This document shows positions 23,701-34,947 of a DNA stretch of 64,000 bases, piece after piece. The DNA is from Saprolegnia diclina VS20 (taxonomy: Eukaryota; Oomycota; Saprolegniomycetes; Saprolegniales; Saprolegniaceae), in assembly GCF_000281045.1 (NCBI RefSeq), contig NW_008246071.1:1135293-1199292 (forward strand). Reading direction: 5' to 3'. Both the position numbers and the translations under genes were made by a program. The notes under the pieces are model-generated. The model was given only the letters and a program-made list of their open reading frames with translations, did not search any database and was not told the DNA's origin. Within the stretch, counting starts at the first letter, position 1. The number at the start of each line of letters is the position of its first letter.

Positions 23701-24793
23701 TTGGACTCTCGCAACGGACGCACGTACATCGACCCACGTCTTCCATGTCGATTCGTCTTGGAACCAGTCGGCCCAGTTTTTACCCGGAAGCGGCGTAAAC
23801 AAATGCTGACGCAGCGCGACGCGATAGAGCTCTTCGTAGGTCTTGGCCGCGTACTTGACGGTGCGAGAGATGCCCAGTGTCTCGTGGACGCGCGCCGTGA
23901 TGTACAAGACGTCGACAAACCACTCGGTCTACAAGCTGATGCACAATACTGTCATATCGCTGTCGCGATACCTTGGCGATGTCTTTGTCGATGATGAATT
24001 TACAGTACTCGCAGCACTGCTCCAAGAGCTCCTTGCCGTCCGACGATGTCACGTCGATCTGCTGGAAGACTATGCGCTGAAACATGAGCACGACTGCGTG
24101 GTAGATGACGCGGTCCACGAGCTTGAACTGCGGATACGTCTAGTTCACAGCGTATAATAAATAGTCCACTAATGGCGTAGCGTACAAACAGCAAGGTCCG
24201 CGCCGTGCCGAGGGCGTTAGGGAAGTCCCCGAGGCCTTCAAAGACCTGGAGGAGCTCGAGCATCACAAATGGGCTCGTTGCGACTTCCAAATACTTGAGT
24301 CCATACTGCATAATACCTGTATCAATCCCCCGTGCACAGCATTCGACGCGTATACCTCATAGCACTTTTTTGCGTCCCAGAGAAGACCCCACGCATGCGT
24401 GCGCTCCCACTGGAGGTAGCACGCCTTCCCGAGCGTGCGCCACACCTTGCCGCTGCTGGCACCGAGGTAGATGGCTTGGCCGAGGCGCTCGATCGCCTTC
24501 ATGTAGTTGCCGAGCTCGTATTGGCTGTAGCCTTGTCGCTCGTAGCTCTTGGGGTGGTCCGGGTACCAGTCAATGTACGACTGGTGGTACTGCGAGATGA
24601 CCGAGTAGACAGCGCGATGGAACGTCGCGTGGAGTAGCGTCGCCTTGGTGGTGGCGAAGAGCGCCGCCTCGTCCTCCTTGGACTTGGGTTTGGTGATGAT
24701 TTGGAGCGCGGCGACCGAGTCGGTATTGAGCTTCTTATAGTCGCGCGGCTTCTTGGGCGCCTTCTTGACGACGCCATCGCGCTTGCGCGGCAT
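20773..24793 (-). CDS. TPR - IQ - leucine-rich repeat mosaic protein
   Basis: Seventeen exons give about 1085 residues: 24356-24793, 24186-24305, 23972-24139, 23728-23928, 23419-23678, 23189-23374, 23080-23128, 22946-23026, 22783-22899, 22488-22739, 22325-22441, 22229-22279, 22042-22173, 21807-21997, 21644-21751, 21476-21601, 20773-21433. All phases close. Residues 1-400 hold TPR-like repeats (NYMKAIERLGQAIYLG, FPNALGTARTLLF, LQLGVAYFKCNAM). Residues 450-720 contain IQ calmodulin-binding motifs (STIQRRVRYIRG, IQAIYRGRRAR). Residues 760-1085 are RNI-type leucine-rich repeats (LRVLAIGANDI, LHLLDLSDNSIGSLG). The least certain join is exon 12 to 13, where the acceptor is CGACGAG. Likely a calmodulin-bound scaffold, perhaps cytoskeletal or flagellar; that is inference. 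Confidence 0.75.
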
Positions 24794-25015
24794 GCGTGTC
24801 GTTTCACTCGTTACAACCCTACCCCTCCCAACTTCAGACACATTGTCCACAATCACCCCGAGACGGCGGCAGCAACTTCAGTCGACCGCATACGATGCGA
24901 CTTGATGAAGAACCATACAATGACGCACAGCTCGTCACGGGTCTCTCCTGTTTGTGAGATTCTGCTATCTGAGAGCAAAGTTTGCAAAAAGGAGGAAACC
25001 AAAATGCTTCCATAA

Positions 25016-26390
25016 TTACATGCCAAATTCGCCGAAAAAATCCACGTCCTTCTTGACGACCTTCTTGGGCTCGGGCTTGGGCAAAGGCTCGGGCTTGGGC
25101 GTTGCGTCAAGCGGCGTGGCAGGCGGGAACGTCGCGGCTCTCGGCTCGGGCGCTTCCAGAGGGGTCGCCGACGACTGCGAAAACGACTTTAAGGACGAAG
25201 TCGAACCACCATGGATGCCTTCGTACGCGCTCGTCTGCGGCAGCGTCGGGTTGGTGCGCGGGAACATACCACCATGGCTATCGCGATCGTCTTGCGCCGA
25301 CGTATCGACAAGCGACTGCGCGTTCTTGAGAAGCGAGCTGGTCGTCGACGTGAGGAAGGACCAGCCTGACGACGCCGTCGACTTGACCGACGTTGTGAGC
25401 TCCGGGTCCGCGAGCTTGGACTGGACGCTGCTCCAGCCCGACGACACCTTGGTCGAGAGGTCCTGGTCTTTGACGAGGCTCGCGGCCGACGACGCCGCCG
25501 ACGAGACAGTCGTCGAGAGAAAGCTAAACGCGCTGCCGAGGGTACTACGCAGGTCGGACCGTAAAGACACCGTGAGGTCGATAGACCAAGACGTACTCGG
25601 TGACATCGCCGTAGCCGCCGCTGGAGCTATGGTTGCTGCTCGAGACGCTGCCACCGCTGCCAATGCCTTGCATGCCCGACGAGCCAAACTTGGCGGCCAT
25701 GCGGGCACGGGCTTCTTCACGAAGACGCATTTGCCTACCCTCCTTGCATGAGCAAGAACTACGATGCAAACACAGATCGTGGCTACCGGGCAACGTAGTC
25801 TTGTTCGCTCTCGCCCTTGAGGGCTTCGACGCCAAGCGTGTCCGAGCTGCCATGCGACGACGACGACGATGCGCTCGAGGCCGCCGCCGGGTTGTGCGAC
25901 GGGTCCCAGCGCGGCAAGGGCGTTGGCGACGAGCCTTCCACAAGCGCCTGCAAGCGCGCGCGGAAGGCCTCTGCCTGCGGCGTGTTGTACTTTTGCGCAA
26001 TTGTCAACGTCTTGGGCACGCCAGCCGCGTTGAACTCGCTGCGGAAATGGTCGTTGCCACCGAGCTAGCCCCCTCTGTAAGGAAACAGGGCCACACGGCG
26101 ACTATGGCGGTCATACCTGCATCATGCGGATCTGCTTGTCCGTCCACGAGTCCATTGTCACGGAGCGCACGAACGAGATGTGCACGCCAAGGCCGCGGTG
26201 GCGGCCCGAGCACTCGAGGCACATGAACGTGCCATACGAGACGGTCGCCCATTGCGGGTACGGCGCGTCGCAGTCGACGCATTTCTACACCATGCTTGCA
26301 TGAGCCGCCATCGATGCATCATCGCCGTACGTTGTTGCCGGGCAGCTTCCGCAGCTCCTGCTGCACGGCCATGGCCATCTGGTGTGCCAT
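25016..26390 (-). CDS. ArfGAP1-like Arf GTPase-activating protein
   Basis: Stimulates GTP hydrolysis on Arf during COPI vesicle traffic at the Golgi. Five exons: 26331-26390, 26117-26284, 25787-26064, 25597-25734, 25016-25544; 390 residues. The N-terminal ArfGAP domain has the CX2CX16CX2C zinc finger (KCVDCDAPYPQW, FMCLECSGRHRGLG) and the catalytic Arg in the usual place (SGRHRGLG...SFVRSVTMD). The C-terminal half is Ser/Thr-rich with repeats SSGWSSVQSKL and SSGWSFLTSTTSSLL, resembling the curvature-sensing ALPS helices of ArfGAP1. It ends in a Pro/Lys-rich tail and DVDFFGEFGM. The start ATG at 26390 is chosen by family length; the frame is open upstream to 26552. Confidence 0.9.
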
Positions 26391-27169
26391 CTTGACGTCG
26401 CTTTGCGTTTTGGCGGCCGCGTCAGTCGCCGCCAACGCCGTCTCTTGACGTTTGTATGTCGCCGGTGGCCAATCAGCGCTCGTCCAGTGTCGAGTGAAAT
26501 CTAGAGCAAAAAAGAACCGGCGCAGGCAGGCGCTTGACCTGGCTTGACGCACGCCATGGCCCCAAGGCAGGCTGCGCGGCCGTCGTAGCCCAATGTGCTA
26601 TTGCTGTAGAGACCCTCGCCCAAGGTGCTGTCGTCGTCCCAGCGCACTGCACGCCCTCGTTGATCCTGCTTGGCGGAACGCGAAAATGCGACCATTACGC
26701 ACAACATGGTTCCTCGGGTTGCAATGTACAGCTATCTCTTGTCGTCACGCTGATCAACTCTGCGCCACGCGCCACGAGCCCGCGCCAAGGCCAAGGTGCC
26801 AGCGATCATCGACACCTCGCTGGTAGCCGCCACTACCTCGTGGAGCCTCGCCGGGCATCCTATTTGCCTGCCATAGCTTGCTGCATCCAAGACTAGCGTG
26901 TAGACACGGGCTACGTCCTTGCGGCCATGAGCTTGGCCTCGTGTGCCCGGCAGGCAGGCGAGGGCCATGCTGCCCACGCGATCTTGCGTGCGCTGGTCCT
27001 CTTATGAGCAGGATGTTGTTCGATTACACGCGCAATCGAAGTTCGATGGCATTTCTTTGGGTGCGAACGATTTGTATTGGATATTTGTACTGTATAATAA
27101 AAAAGCAAATGGCCTCGAAGCGCGACTCGAAGTTCGAACGTCGCCGGCCATATTGGCATCACTGACTGC
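26391..27169. other. Divergent intergenic region, no gene supported
   Basis: About 780 bases between the start codons of the ArfGAP (-) and RGS-RalGAP (+) genes. Open frames of 60-120 codons occur on both strands but none matches a family or extends into either gene. It probably contains both promoters and 5' leaders. An A/T-rich stretch lies just before 27170. Confidence 0.5.
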
Positions 27170-30100
27170 ATGCAAGGAGCGGGCCACCAGATCTCGTCGC
27201 CATCGCCGGGCGTCGCCCTCGAGTCGAAGAAGCTCGCGCGGTTCTTCTCCGAGGACAAGCCGCCCCGGAAGCGGCTCGCGACCGCGCTCGAGTTCCTCAA
27301 GACGTCGGGGCCGGACCAGCAGGACCTCTTCTGGCGCGACGTCGTGAACGGCAGCACCTTCTTCAGCGTCCTCCATGCGTACCTCACGGAGCTCGAGACG
27401 ATGTACGTCGTCATGGACAAGGCGAGCGTTATCAACAAGCTGCGCAACCGCAAGTTCCAGACCGAGGACTGGACCGACGTCTTTGAGGGCCTCGAGATCC
27501 TCATCAAGAGCAACAAGAGCCTCCTCGCGTCCGGCTGGCAGCACAACCGGTTCCTCACCATCTTCCAGAAGCTCCTCCTCGCCGACAACATGCCGTTCAT
27601 CAAGAAATACGCCTTCCGGTAGACACGTCCGACTCGTATATGCTCATTAGCCTCTAGCTGCCTCGCGCTCTACGCCGACATCCTCATGGACGCCGACTTT
27701 GACATGCGCAACACAGCGACGCTCCTCGACTCGACGTCGACCGAGAACGTTCAGCTTGGCTTTGGCTTTTCCCACCTCGACTTGCTCGCCGAGTCGATCG
27801 ACTTTTCGCCGTATGCGAGCGGGAACGCCAATGTGTACCTGCCGCCGCGCCACTACACGGAAGGCGCCGTCGTCGGCTGGGAGCGCCCGGGGCCGACGCA
27901 GGCCGAGGAGCCCGTCGATATGCTCAAGTACGTCATGGACTTGAGCCTCGAACGCAGCGACAACATCAAGGACGTCGACGTGCAGCGCTTTATGTTCTGG
28001 TGCAACGTGCTCATGGGTTCGTTCATGCCGCTGCTGTATCCCAAGGTATGGCTCGTACGCTTTGACCATGACTGCACAACGATGGCTAGGTGTGCATCGA
28101 AGTCGGCTTCAAGGAGAAGACCGACAAGCTCGGCTTCTTCCACCACTGCCCCGGCAGCTTCCAGCGCGTCATGGCCCGCTGGCTCTACAAGCTCCGGTCC
28201 AAGCAGAAGTTTATGGACGCGCTCTGGTCTCGAAAAGACTATGTCGACGTGGTCATGGAGACGCTGCGCCAGCGCTTTGCGTACCGCGACCCGGAGCTCA
28301 TTGTCGACGGCATCAAGTTTTACGCGCAGCTCTGCAAGGGTACGCAGTACATGCCGCCCGTGATGAAGGCAAATCTCCACGAGGTATCAACTTGATAATT
28401 TGCGTTTGCCAACGCGTTTTGGGTAGCTGCACCGGTCGATGATCGGCCACGTGTCGCAGGTGTTCCATCCTGGCGCGCAATTCGACGACAGCAACATCTT
28501 TCTCATTGGCATTGAGCTCATGGAGCTCCTCTCGCAACAGCGCTTGCACGTGCATTCGTTCGCCGTCCTCCGCAAGGTAGGCTTCACGAGACCAATTGTG
28601 TCCAAAGTATGGGTGTAGGCGGTGCTGGCGACGACCGATGCGTCCTACTGCCTCCGCGACAACCCGCCCGGCCAAGTGGTCTTGACGCCTATGGTCTCGA
28701 CCGTGTTCCACACGTGGATCCACGGCCTCGCGCAGCCCAACGGCGCGTCCGTCGAGGTGTGGGCCGAGCTCGCGACCATGGTCAAAAAATGGCTCATGAA
28801 CCCGACCACGTCGGTCGCGTTTGGGCTCGAGCTCATTCGGCGCTGGAAGCTTGAGCTCTTGACGCTAAGCCACGTGCTGCAGCTGTATTTGGCGGCCGCC
28901 GTCGACAAGGAAGAAATGGGCCGCGAATTCTCTTCGTTTCTGATCCACGACGTGGCCGTCGATGCCGATAGATCGGTGGTTGTCGTCGACCGACTCTTGC
29001 ATGTGCTTTCGCCGAGTACGATCGCGTCGCTTCGACCGCAATTGAGCCAAGCCGTCCAAGACGCGGTGCTTGAAGTCGTCAAGTTTTGGAGCGACAAGCC
29101 CCACCTTGCGTCGCCCAGCACGATCGTTGCGCTCTTCGGCGAGTGGTTCCTTCCGGCCTGTGACCTCACGTCGTCCGAGATGGAAAAAACGCGCTGCGTC
29201 GCGCTCGAGACGGCGTGTACGATCTTGACGCAGCGCGCGGCGGCCTCGCTGATTCCGGCTCATGCTGCGACCTTGGCTCAGATTCTCTTGAGTGCACTCC
29301 AAGACGACAGCCGCACGAACGTGGTCTCGACGGTCTTGCACCACGGCGCCGAGCTCTTCACGCGCTCGATTCCCGGTGTCATTGTGCTCGTGCCGGCCTT
29401 CCTCCGCACGATCGACACGATGATTGGCAGTGTTGGCGCGCTGCACCGCAACCTCCTCGCCGGCGGCGACAAGTCGAATGGCACCCGTCGCATGCCGCGG
29501 TTTGGCAACGAAATGAAGCGCAACATGCTCTCGTCGATGGAGATCCTCTTTGCCCTCTTACCGCTGCCCGCGCAGCTCCCCGAGCTACCGGACCTCAGCA
29601 TCGCGTCGCACCTCGAGACGCTGCCCGAAGACGTGCACATTCCGGCCATGGACGCCGAGGTACGCGATGCTGCCAAGTTGAATGCTAACGTGTCGCCTCT
29701 AGTTGCACGATGTGGCCGGCCGCTGCTTTACCCGCATCCTTGAGTTTACGTTTCCGGACGTGACCGACGTCCAGCAACGCGCGCTCTGGGGGCTCTACGT
29801 GCTCATCGTTGTCCAGCTCAACACGGCGCCGTCGCCGCTCGTCAAGCAGTACGTGGTGTTGCTCTGTGACACGTGCGCGTCCTCGGATGCGGGCTTGGCG
29901 CTCACGGCCTTGTCCGTGGTCCACGCACTCCACCGGTTCCACGCGTCGCTCCTCGCGTACGAGCCGGCGTTAGTGCAGCACATCGTCATGGCGCTTTCAC
30001 TCCTCGTGCAGCAGCAAGTTGAAGATGCTTCGAACGTTGTGCGCGAGATCCTCGAGACGGCGCCAGTCGAGCCAACGTCGCCAATGGCGAGTCTGACGCA

Positions 30101-33100
30101 CTCGACGTCCGAGAGCAGCGTGCATGCGCAGGGCGGACGCAAGCGCAGCAATTCGTGGTCGGGCTCGGTTCGCGGCCTGGAAAAGCCGACGGCCGACAGC
30201 ACGTCGCTCAAGGCCGCTGAAAACCCCGTGCTCAAAACGATCGTTGCCAAAACCACGGCGGTCTTCGAGACGCTGAGCGACTGGGTGATCGAGTGCGATA
30301 CGATCCTCCACGACCCGGCCGTGCTCAAGCTTCTCTTTGATGCGCTCGAGGCCGCGCTCATCGGTAGCATTCCCGACGGCGCGTGGCAGCTCCAAGTGGA
30401 GCAGCAGCGCACGGTCGAGCACAAGATGGACATGCCATTGCTCTTCCTGGGCCTCGCGATGCGCGCGTCGCTGGACGGCGACCGCCACAAGCCATCGCTC
30501 CAGGTACGTCGACAACGTGTCGCGTCCGATTGTGGTGATGGCGTACGTAGTGCTTCTCGGACATTGCGATGGCAGCCGAAGGCTTCCTTATGCACCTTGT
30601 ACGACGGAATATGCGTGCATTTGGAGATCTGAGGTTGTCGGTAGATGCACCATTTGCATGGGTTTCCTTCGCCGGCCGGTGTCGACCAGCTCGTCTCGTC
30701 GTGCACCGAGTTCCCGGACGAGCCCGAGACGTTGCCGCCCAACGCGCTGAGCTTCATCTACATGAACTCTATCGTGTTGACCGTCGTCGGAAGGTACAGA
30801 GCGTCATCGTCGCAGCCAAGCGCTCATATTCGGTAGCGTTGACGCGGCGACCGCGCGGATCGTGGCGCGCGACATGACGGGCACGTACACATGGGACGCT
30901 ACGATGCCGTTGGCGTCGTCTTTGCCAATGCCGTCGCTGCCAACAGGCGATACTGACGTCGAGAGAGCGATGGACGAGCCGTGGACCAAGCATTTGCCGC
31001 CGCGGGCGTCGCCGGACCGCGAGCGCCTCGAGGTCGTCATGGACCACGCACTGGTGCTGGCGACGCAGCCGAGCTCGGACGTGTGTCCGCTCTGCGGCGG
31101 GCGTCTCCTCGAAAAACCTCCGCAGCCAAGCGCGGAAAAGGTGACGCAAATGGCGCCGTTCCCGGTCTTGCGCAAGACGGTGCCGAAGGGCAACACGCTG
31201 CCGTCCATGCCGCAGTACGTCTTCCACGACGAAACCCACGGCAGCAGCAATGGTTTGCACGACACGTACGTCTGCAAGTGCGACCCGGACGAGCTCCAAG
31301 CCAAGTCGACGCTCCCGACCCAAGTGTCGGACGCAACGTCGATCTGCAACCTCTTTTGCCTCCCAGAGGCGGCCAAAACCAGCGTCGGCGGCCTCGACCA
31401 CGAGCGGAGCCTTCTCGACTTGCTCGTCGACAGCATCCCGATGCACTTTCGCGATTGCGGCGGCGACCTCATCGACAAGACGCTCCTCGGCGGTCGCTTT
31501 ACGATGCAAAAGTACCTCGACATGGAGTGGGATGACATGTACACGACGGACGGCGGTCCGCTCCAGCGCGACGCGACCGACGTGCCGGGCTTTAGCTTTG
31601 TGCAGCGGCTGCTCCACGACGAAGAGTGCTACGCGTACCTCAAGACGTTTTTGCAAAAGGAAGAGAAGGGCAAGGAGCTCATTGAATTCTGGTACGACAT
31701 ATGGATCGTCGAGATGTGGCAACTTCATTTGTGCGTGACTAGCGACGGCGTGAAAAAGTACGAGCGGTCCTTTGAGGGCAACGACCGCGTCTCGCAAGCG
31801 ACGCTCTTGTACTGGGAGTTCTTCTCGCCCGAGAGCGTCTCGTTCACGGCGTTTCCGTTCCAAATTGCGTCCAAGCTCCAGCACGCGCTCCAGGCGGCGC
31901 AGGCGACGACCGACGCCACGCCGCTGCCGCTGACCCTTTTCCAGGACGCCATGGACTACGTCGAAGACACGTGCTTCCTTGGCGAAGGGCGCCTCGATCG
32001 GTTCGTGTCCATGCTCAACGACGCGCACGCCAAGAGCTTGCATCCGCCGGCCGACGGCAACTGGAATGCATTCGTGGTGCCGCCGCAGCTCGCGCTCTAC
32101 GACGCCTTCTCGGTACCTCTTGTGCATCAAAATCGCGTGCGAATGTCGCGATAGGTCATGGAGCTCAACGTGCGCATCTGCGCTGAGACGCTCGAGGTGA
32201 AGAAGTCCAACACACTGCTGCAGCCGGCGCTGCCGTCGTCGACGATCGCGCTCCCGACCGCGTCCAAGATGCGGATTTCACCGCTCGATGTGTGCCGGCT
32301 CTGGCTCGCACAGCTCGGGATCCTTCCGAACGAGAGCACCGTGGGCCAGAACCACGTGCTCATCCTCGAAAACGGCGTCAAGCTGGAGCGGTCGCTCAAG
32401 CACTTGGACAAGACACCGTCGCGCGAGACCATCAAGATTGGCATCGTCTACGTCGGGAAGCACCAATCGCAGCAGCACGAAATCCTTGGCAACACGCACG
32501 GCAGCGCCGAGTACGAAGAGTTTTTGCTCGAGCTGGGCTGGCCCGTACGTTGCGTGGAGCTCTTCTGTAGCCTGAGCGTTCGTAGATCACGCTCGCGACG
32601 CACAAGGGCTTCACGGGCGGCTTGGACCACAACCCCAAGTCGCTCTCGAATGGCCCGTCGACGATCTACTATGCCAACTCGACGACCGAAGTCGTGTTCC
32701 ACGTCGTGACCAAGATGCCGACCAAGGCCAACGACCCGCAGCAAATCGACAAGAAGCGCCACGTTGGCAACGACCACGTGCACATTGTCTGGAGCGACAA
32801 CCCGCAGGCGTACACCCAGAGCACGATCACGAGGTAGGAGCCGCTCGTATGTTGTTGTTGTTGCTCATGTCATCGTGTAGCAACTTCAACTTTGTGCAGA
32901 TCGTCGTGTTTCCGCTGCGACAGACGTCTGAGGGCCTCTTCCTCATCAACGTGCTCACAAAGCCCGACGTACATATTGTCTCGTACAGCTTGGGAATGTG
33001 ACATGAGCGTAGGTGCCGCTCTTTGGACCGCTCATGGACGGGATGGTGGTCACGCGCCGGGACCTCCCCGAGCTCCTTCGCCAGGTACGATTGAGGTGGA

Positions 33101-33303
33101 GATACGTACTTGAAGCAGTGTAGACGGTCATGAACGCCAACCGCGCGTGCCGGCAGCAGTCGGCGTGGTACCTTCCGCCGTACCCGACGCGCCGCAAGCT
33201 CATTGACGAGATTGTCGAGCGCTACGCGACCGACTACAGCGAAAAGAGCATGCTCACAAGCCTCTTCAAGATCCCGTCGCCCGCCGAAGGCCACAGCATC
33301 TAG
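27170..33303 (+). CDS. RalGAP-alpha/tuberin-type GAP with an RGS domain
   Basis: Fifteen exons close in frame to about 1840 residues: 27170-27618, 27658-28045, 28090-28383, 28427-28576, 28619-29659, 29703-30503, 30551-30598, 30645-30793, 30837-31691, 31743-32112, 32155-32544, 32586-32833, 32881-32968, 33013-33084, 33124-33303. Residues 1-1100 are helical HEAT-like sequence ending in the tuberin-family block around LHGFPSPAG and ARDMTGTYTW. Residues about 1358-1480 match an RGS domain: LLHDEECYAYLKTFLQKEE, LIEF, LYWEFFSPESV, LFQDAMDYVED and LDRFVSML in the canonical order. Residues about 1590-1820 are the Rap/RalGAP catalytic domain, with the Asn of HVGNDHVHIVW, then NFNFVQIVVFP and a NANRACR...PPYPTRRK tail. 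It should act on a small GTPase (Rheb/Ral type) and possibly on a G-alpha subunit; substrates are inferred. Confidence 0.88.
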
Positions 33304-33590
33304 CCTCGTCACGTCCCATCATTATGCACCGCGTTGTAACCCTAGCCCGGATCACACTTTTGTGTTCTCGTCTTGCGCTCTAGTTCAGCGGCACGTCCCG
33401 TTGACGCGCTGGTGTGTTGGCAGAGGCGCTTGCTTGTTGAACGCTGCATCGCTCTTCTTGTCGAGCGTAAAAATCCGACACTTTTCGGGAAAACGACGTG
33501 GTGACGTCGGCACGCTTCGTCAACGGGCGCTTGATGGCTTGGTCAACGGCTTCTTTCGCAGCGCTGCACGGTGGCATTTCGGAATAAGCA
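33304..33590. other. Short intergenic spacer
   Basis: About 290 bases between the GAP gene and the cytochrome b561 gene. Nothing recognisable; presumably terminator and promoter. Confidence 0.45.
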
Positions 33591-34574
33591 ATGCTCCGCC
33601 GTATCGCTCTCGCTGTGCTCCATGTACGCACGCCATTATTGCGTTGGCGCCGTGTTGAATGGACGCACTAGGCCGTGCCGCTTGTCATCTTGCTCATGAT
33701 GTGCATCTGGATGGGGGTGACGCTGACGATGTACAAGACGAGCGTCCTCAGTCAAGTGACGGCCGTGGACATTGCGGGCTTCTCCGTGCGCTATTCGGAC
33801 GCGCACCTCTTCAACTGGCACCCGGTGCTCATGACGTTTGGGCTGCTCTTTTGCTCGTACGAAGGTACGTGCATCTTCTTTGCCGCCTGCGATTGGAGTC
33901 ATTATAGCGGCGCTCGTGTTTGTGACGGCGCCCTTTGACCACGACACCAACAAGACTGTGCACGCGACGTTGCACGGGCTCGCGCTGCTCTCGGCGGTCC
34001 TCGGCGCGATTGCAGTCTTTTCGTATCATTTTGCCCAGAACATTCCGAACCTGTACAGCCTCCACAGCTGGCTCGGGCTGCTGACCGTCGTCGCCTTTCT
34101 TTCACAGGTTGCCACCATAGTGTAGCGTGCGTCCGCTGACGTGTGTGGATAGATTGTCGTGGGCTTTGTGGCGTTCTTGTACCCGGGTCTCGCGGCGCGC
34201 TGGCGGCTTGCGCTGGTGCCGTACCACGTTGGCTTTGGCCTCGCGGTCCTCGGGCTTGTGGCTGCCACGATCGGTCGACTCGTCTGTGTGTCTGGAGTGT
34301 ACTGACGCCGGAGTCTTTAGTGACGGGCATCATGGAGAAGCTCGGGTTCAACGGCTCGTGCAACGTTTCCGGCAAGCTCGACGGACGCGACGTCCGCGGC
34401 TACATGGCGCCGGACTGCATGCTCGGCAATGCGATTGGGCTCTTGGTGGCGCTGACGTTTGCCAGCGTTGCGATGACGGTGATCGTCTCGAAGCTCCCGA
34501 CGCCACCCCGCGGCCCGATCGAACTGGCGATGGACGGGACGGAGACTGTGCCGTTGATGGCCCACGAAAACTGA
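33591..34574 (+). CDS. Cytochrome b561 family transmembrane electron carrier
   Basis: Moves electrons across a membrane, typically from ascorbate to monodehydroascorbate or ferric iron, using two b haems. Five exons: 33591-33623, 33672-33864, 33908-34107, 34153-34273, 34321-34574; 266 residues. Six hydrophobic helices are visible. The His residues expected as haem ligands sit in FNWHPVLMTFG, KTVHATLHGLA, LYSLHSWLGL and VPYHVGFG, in the family order and spacing. The first exon encodes only 11 residues. The tail (PTPPRGPIELAMDG...) is cytosolic. The family call is strong; which membrane it sits in cannot be told. Confidence 0.88.
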
Positions 34575-34947
34575 CGTGCTCATGGACCCCTTGTGTAGTT
34601 GACTGTGCCTACCTCGTTTCCCAGCTGTGTGACAGCGTAACCAAACGAGCTCTTGTCGCTGTGCCTGATGTGGCCGAATTGGGAAGGGTTTGTGGGAGGA
34701 CCCCCAATGCAGAACGAACACGCGCGGGGTGTCAGGGTGTAAGGGTGTAAGCGGATGTATCGTGAGGGTTGCTTGTAGTGGGGCGTAGGTGGTAGTATGG
34801 ACTTGGACCTACCTGTCCGTCGACTATCCCGGTGGCCGGATTTTTGGCGCCAAATCCGAATACGGTGCCAGCTGGTGGTAAACCTCTGAAACGGCATATC
34901 GGGTTCGTATGTAGTTTTAGAGACAGGCCACAAATCACAAGCGCAGC
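34575..34947. other. Intergenic region, nothing recognised
   Basis: About 370 bases between cytochrome b561 and the PAC2 gene. A short direct repetition (GGTGTAAGGGTGTAAG at about 34735) is the only pattern seen. Confidence 0.45.

Noticed and set aside
26391-27169. Possible small gene between ArfGAP and RalGAP genes
   Set aside because: Frames on both strands lack family similarity, conserved motifs or workable splice joins.
30769-32130. 453-codon minus-strand frame opposite the RGS-RalGAP gene
   Set aside because: Antisense shadow; the plus strand carries recognisable RGS landmarks and consistent splice phases.
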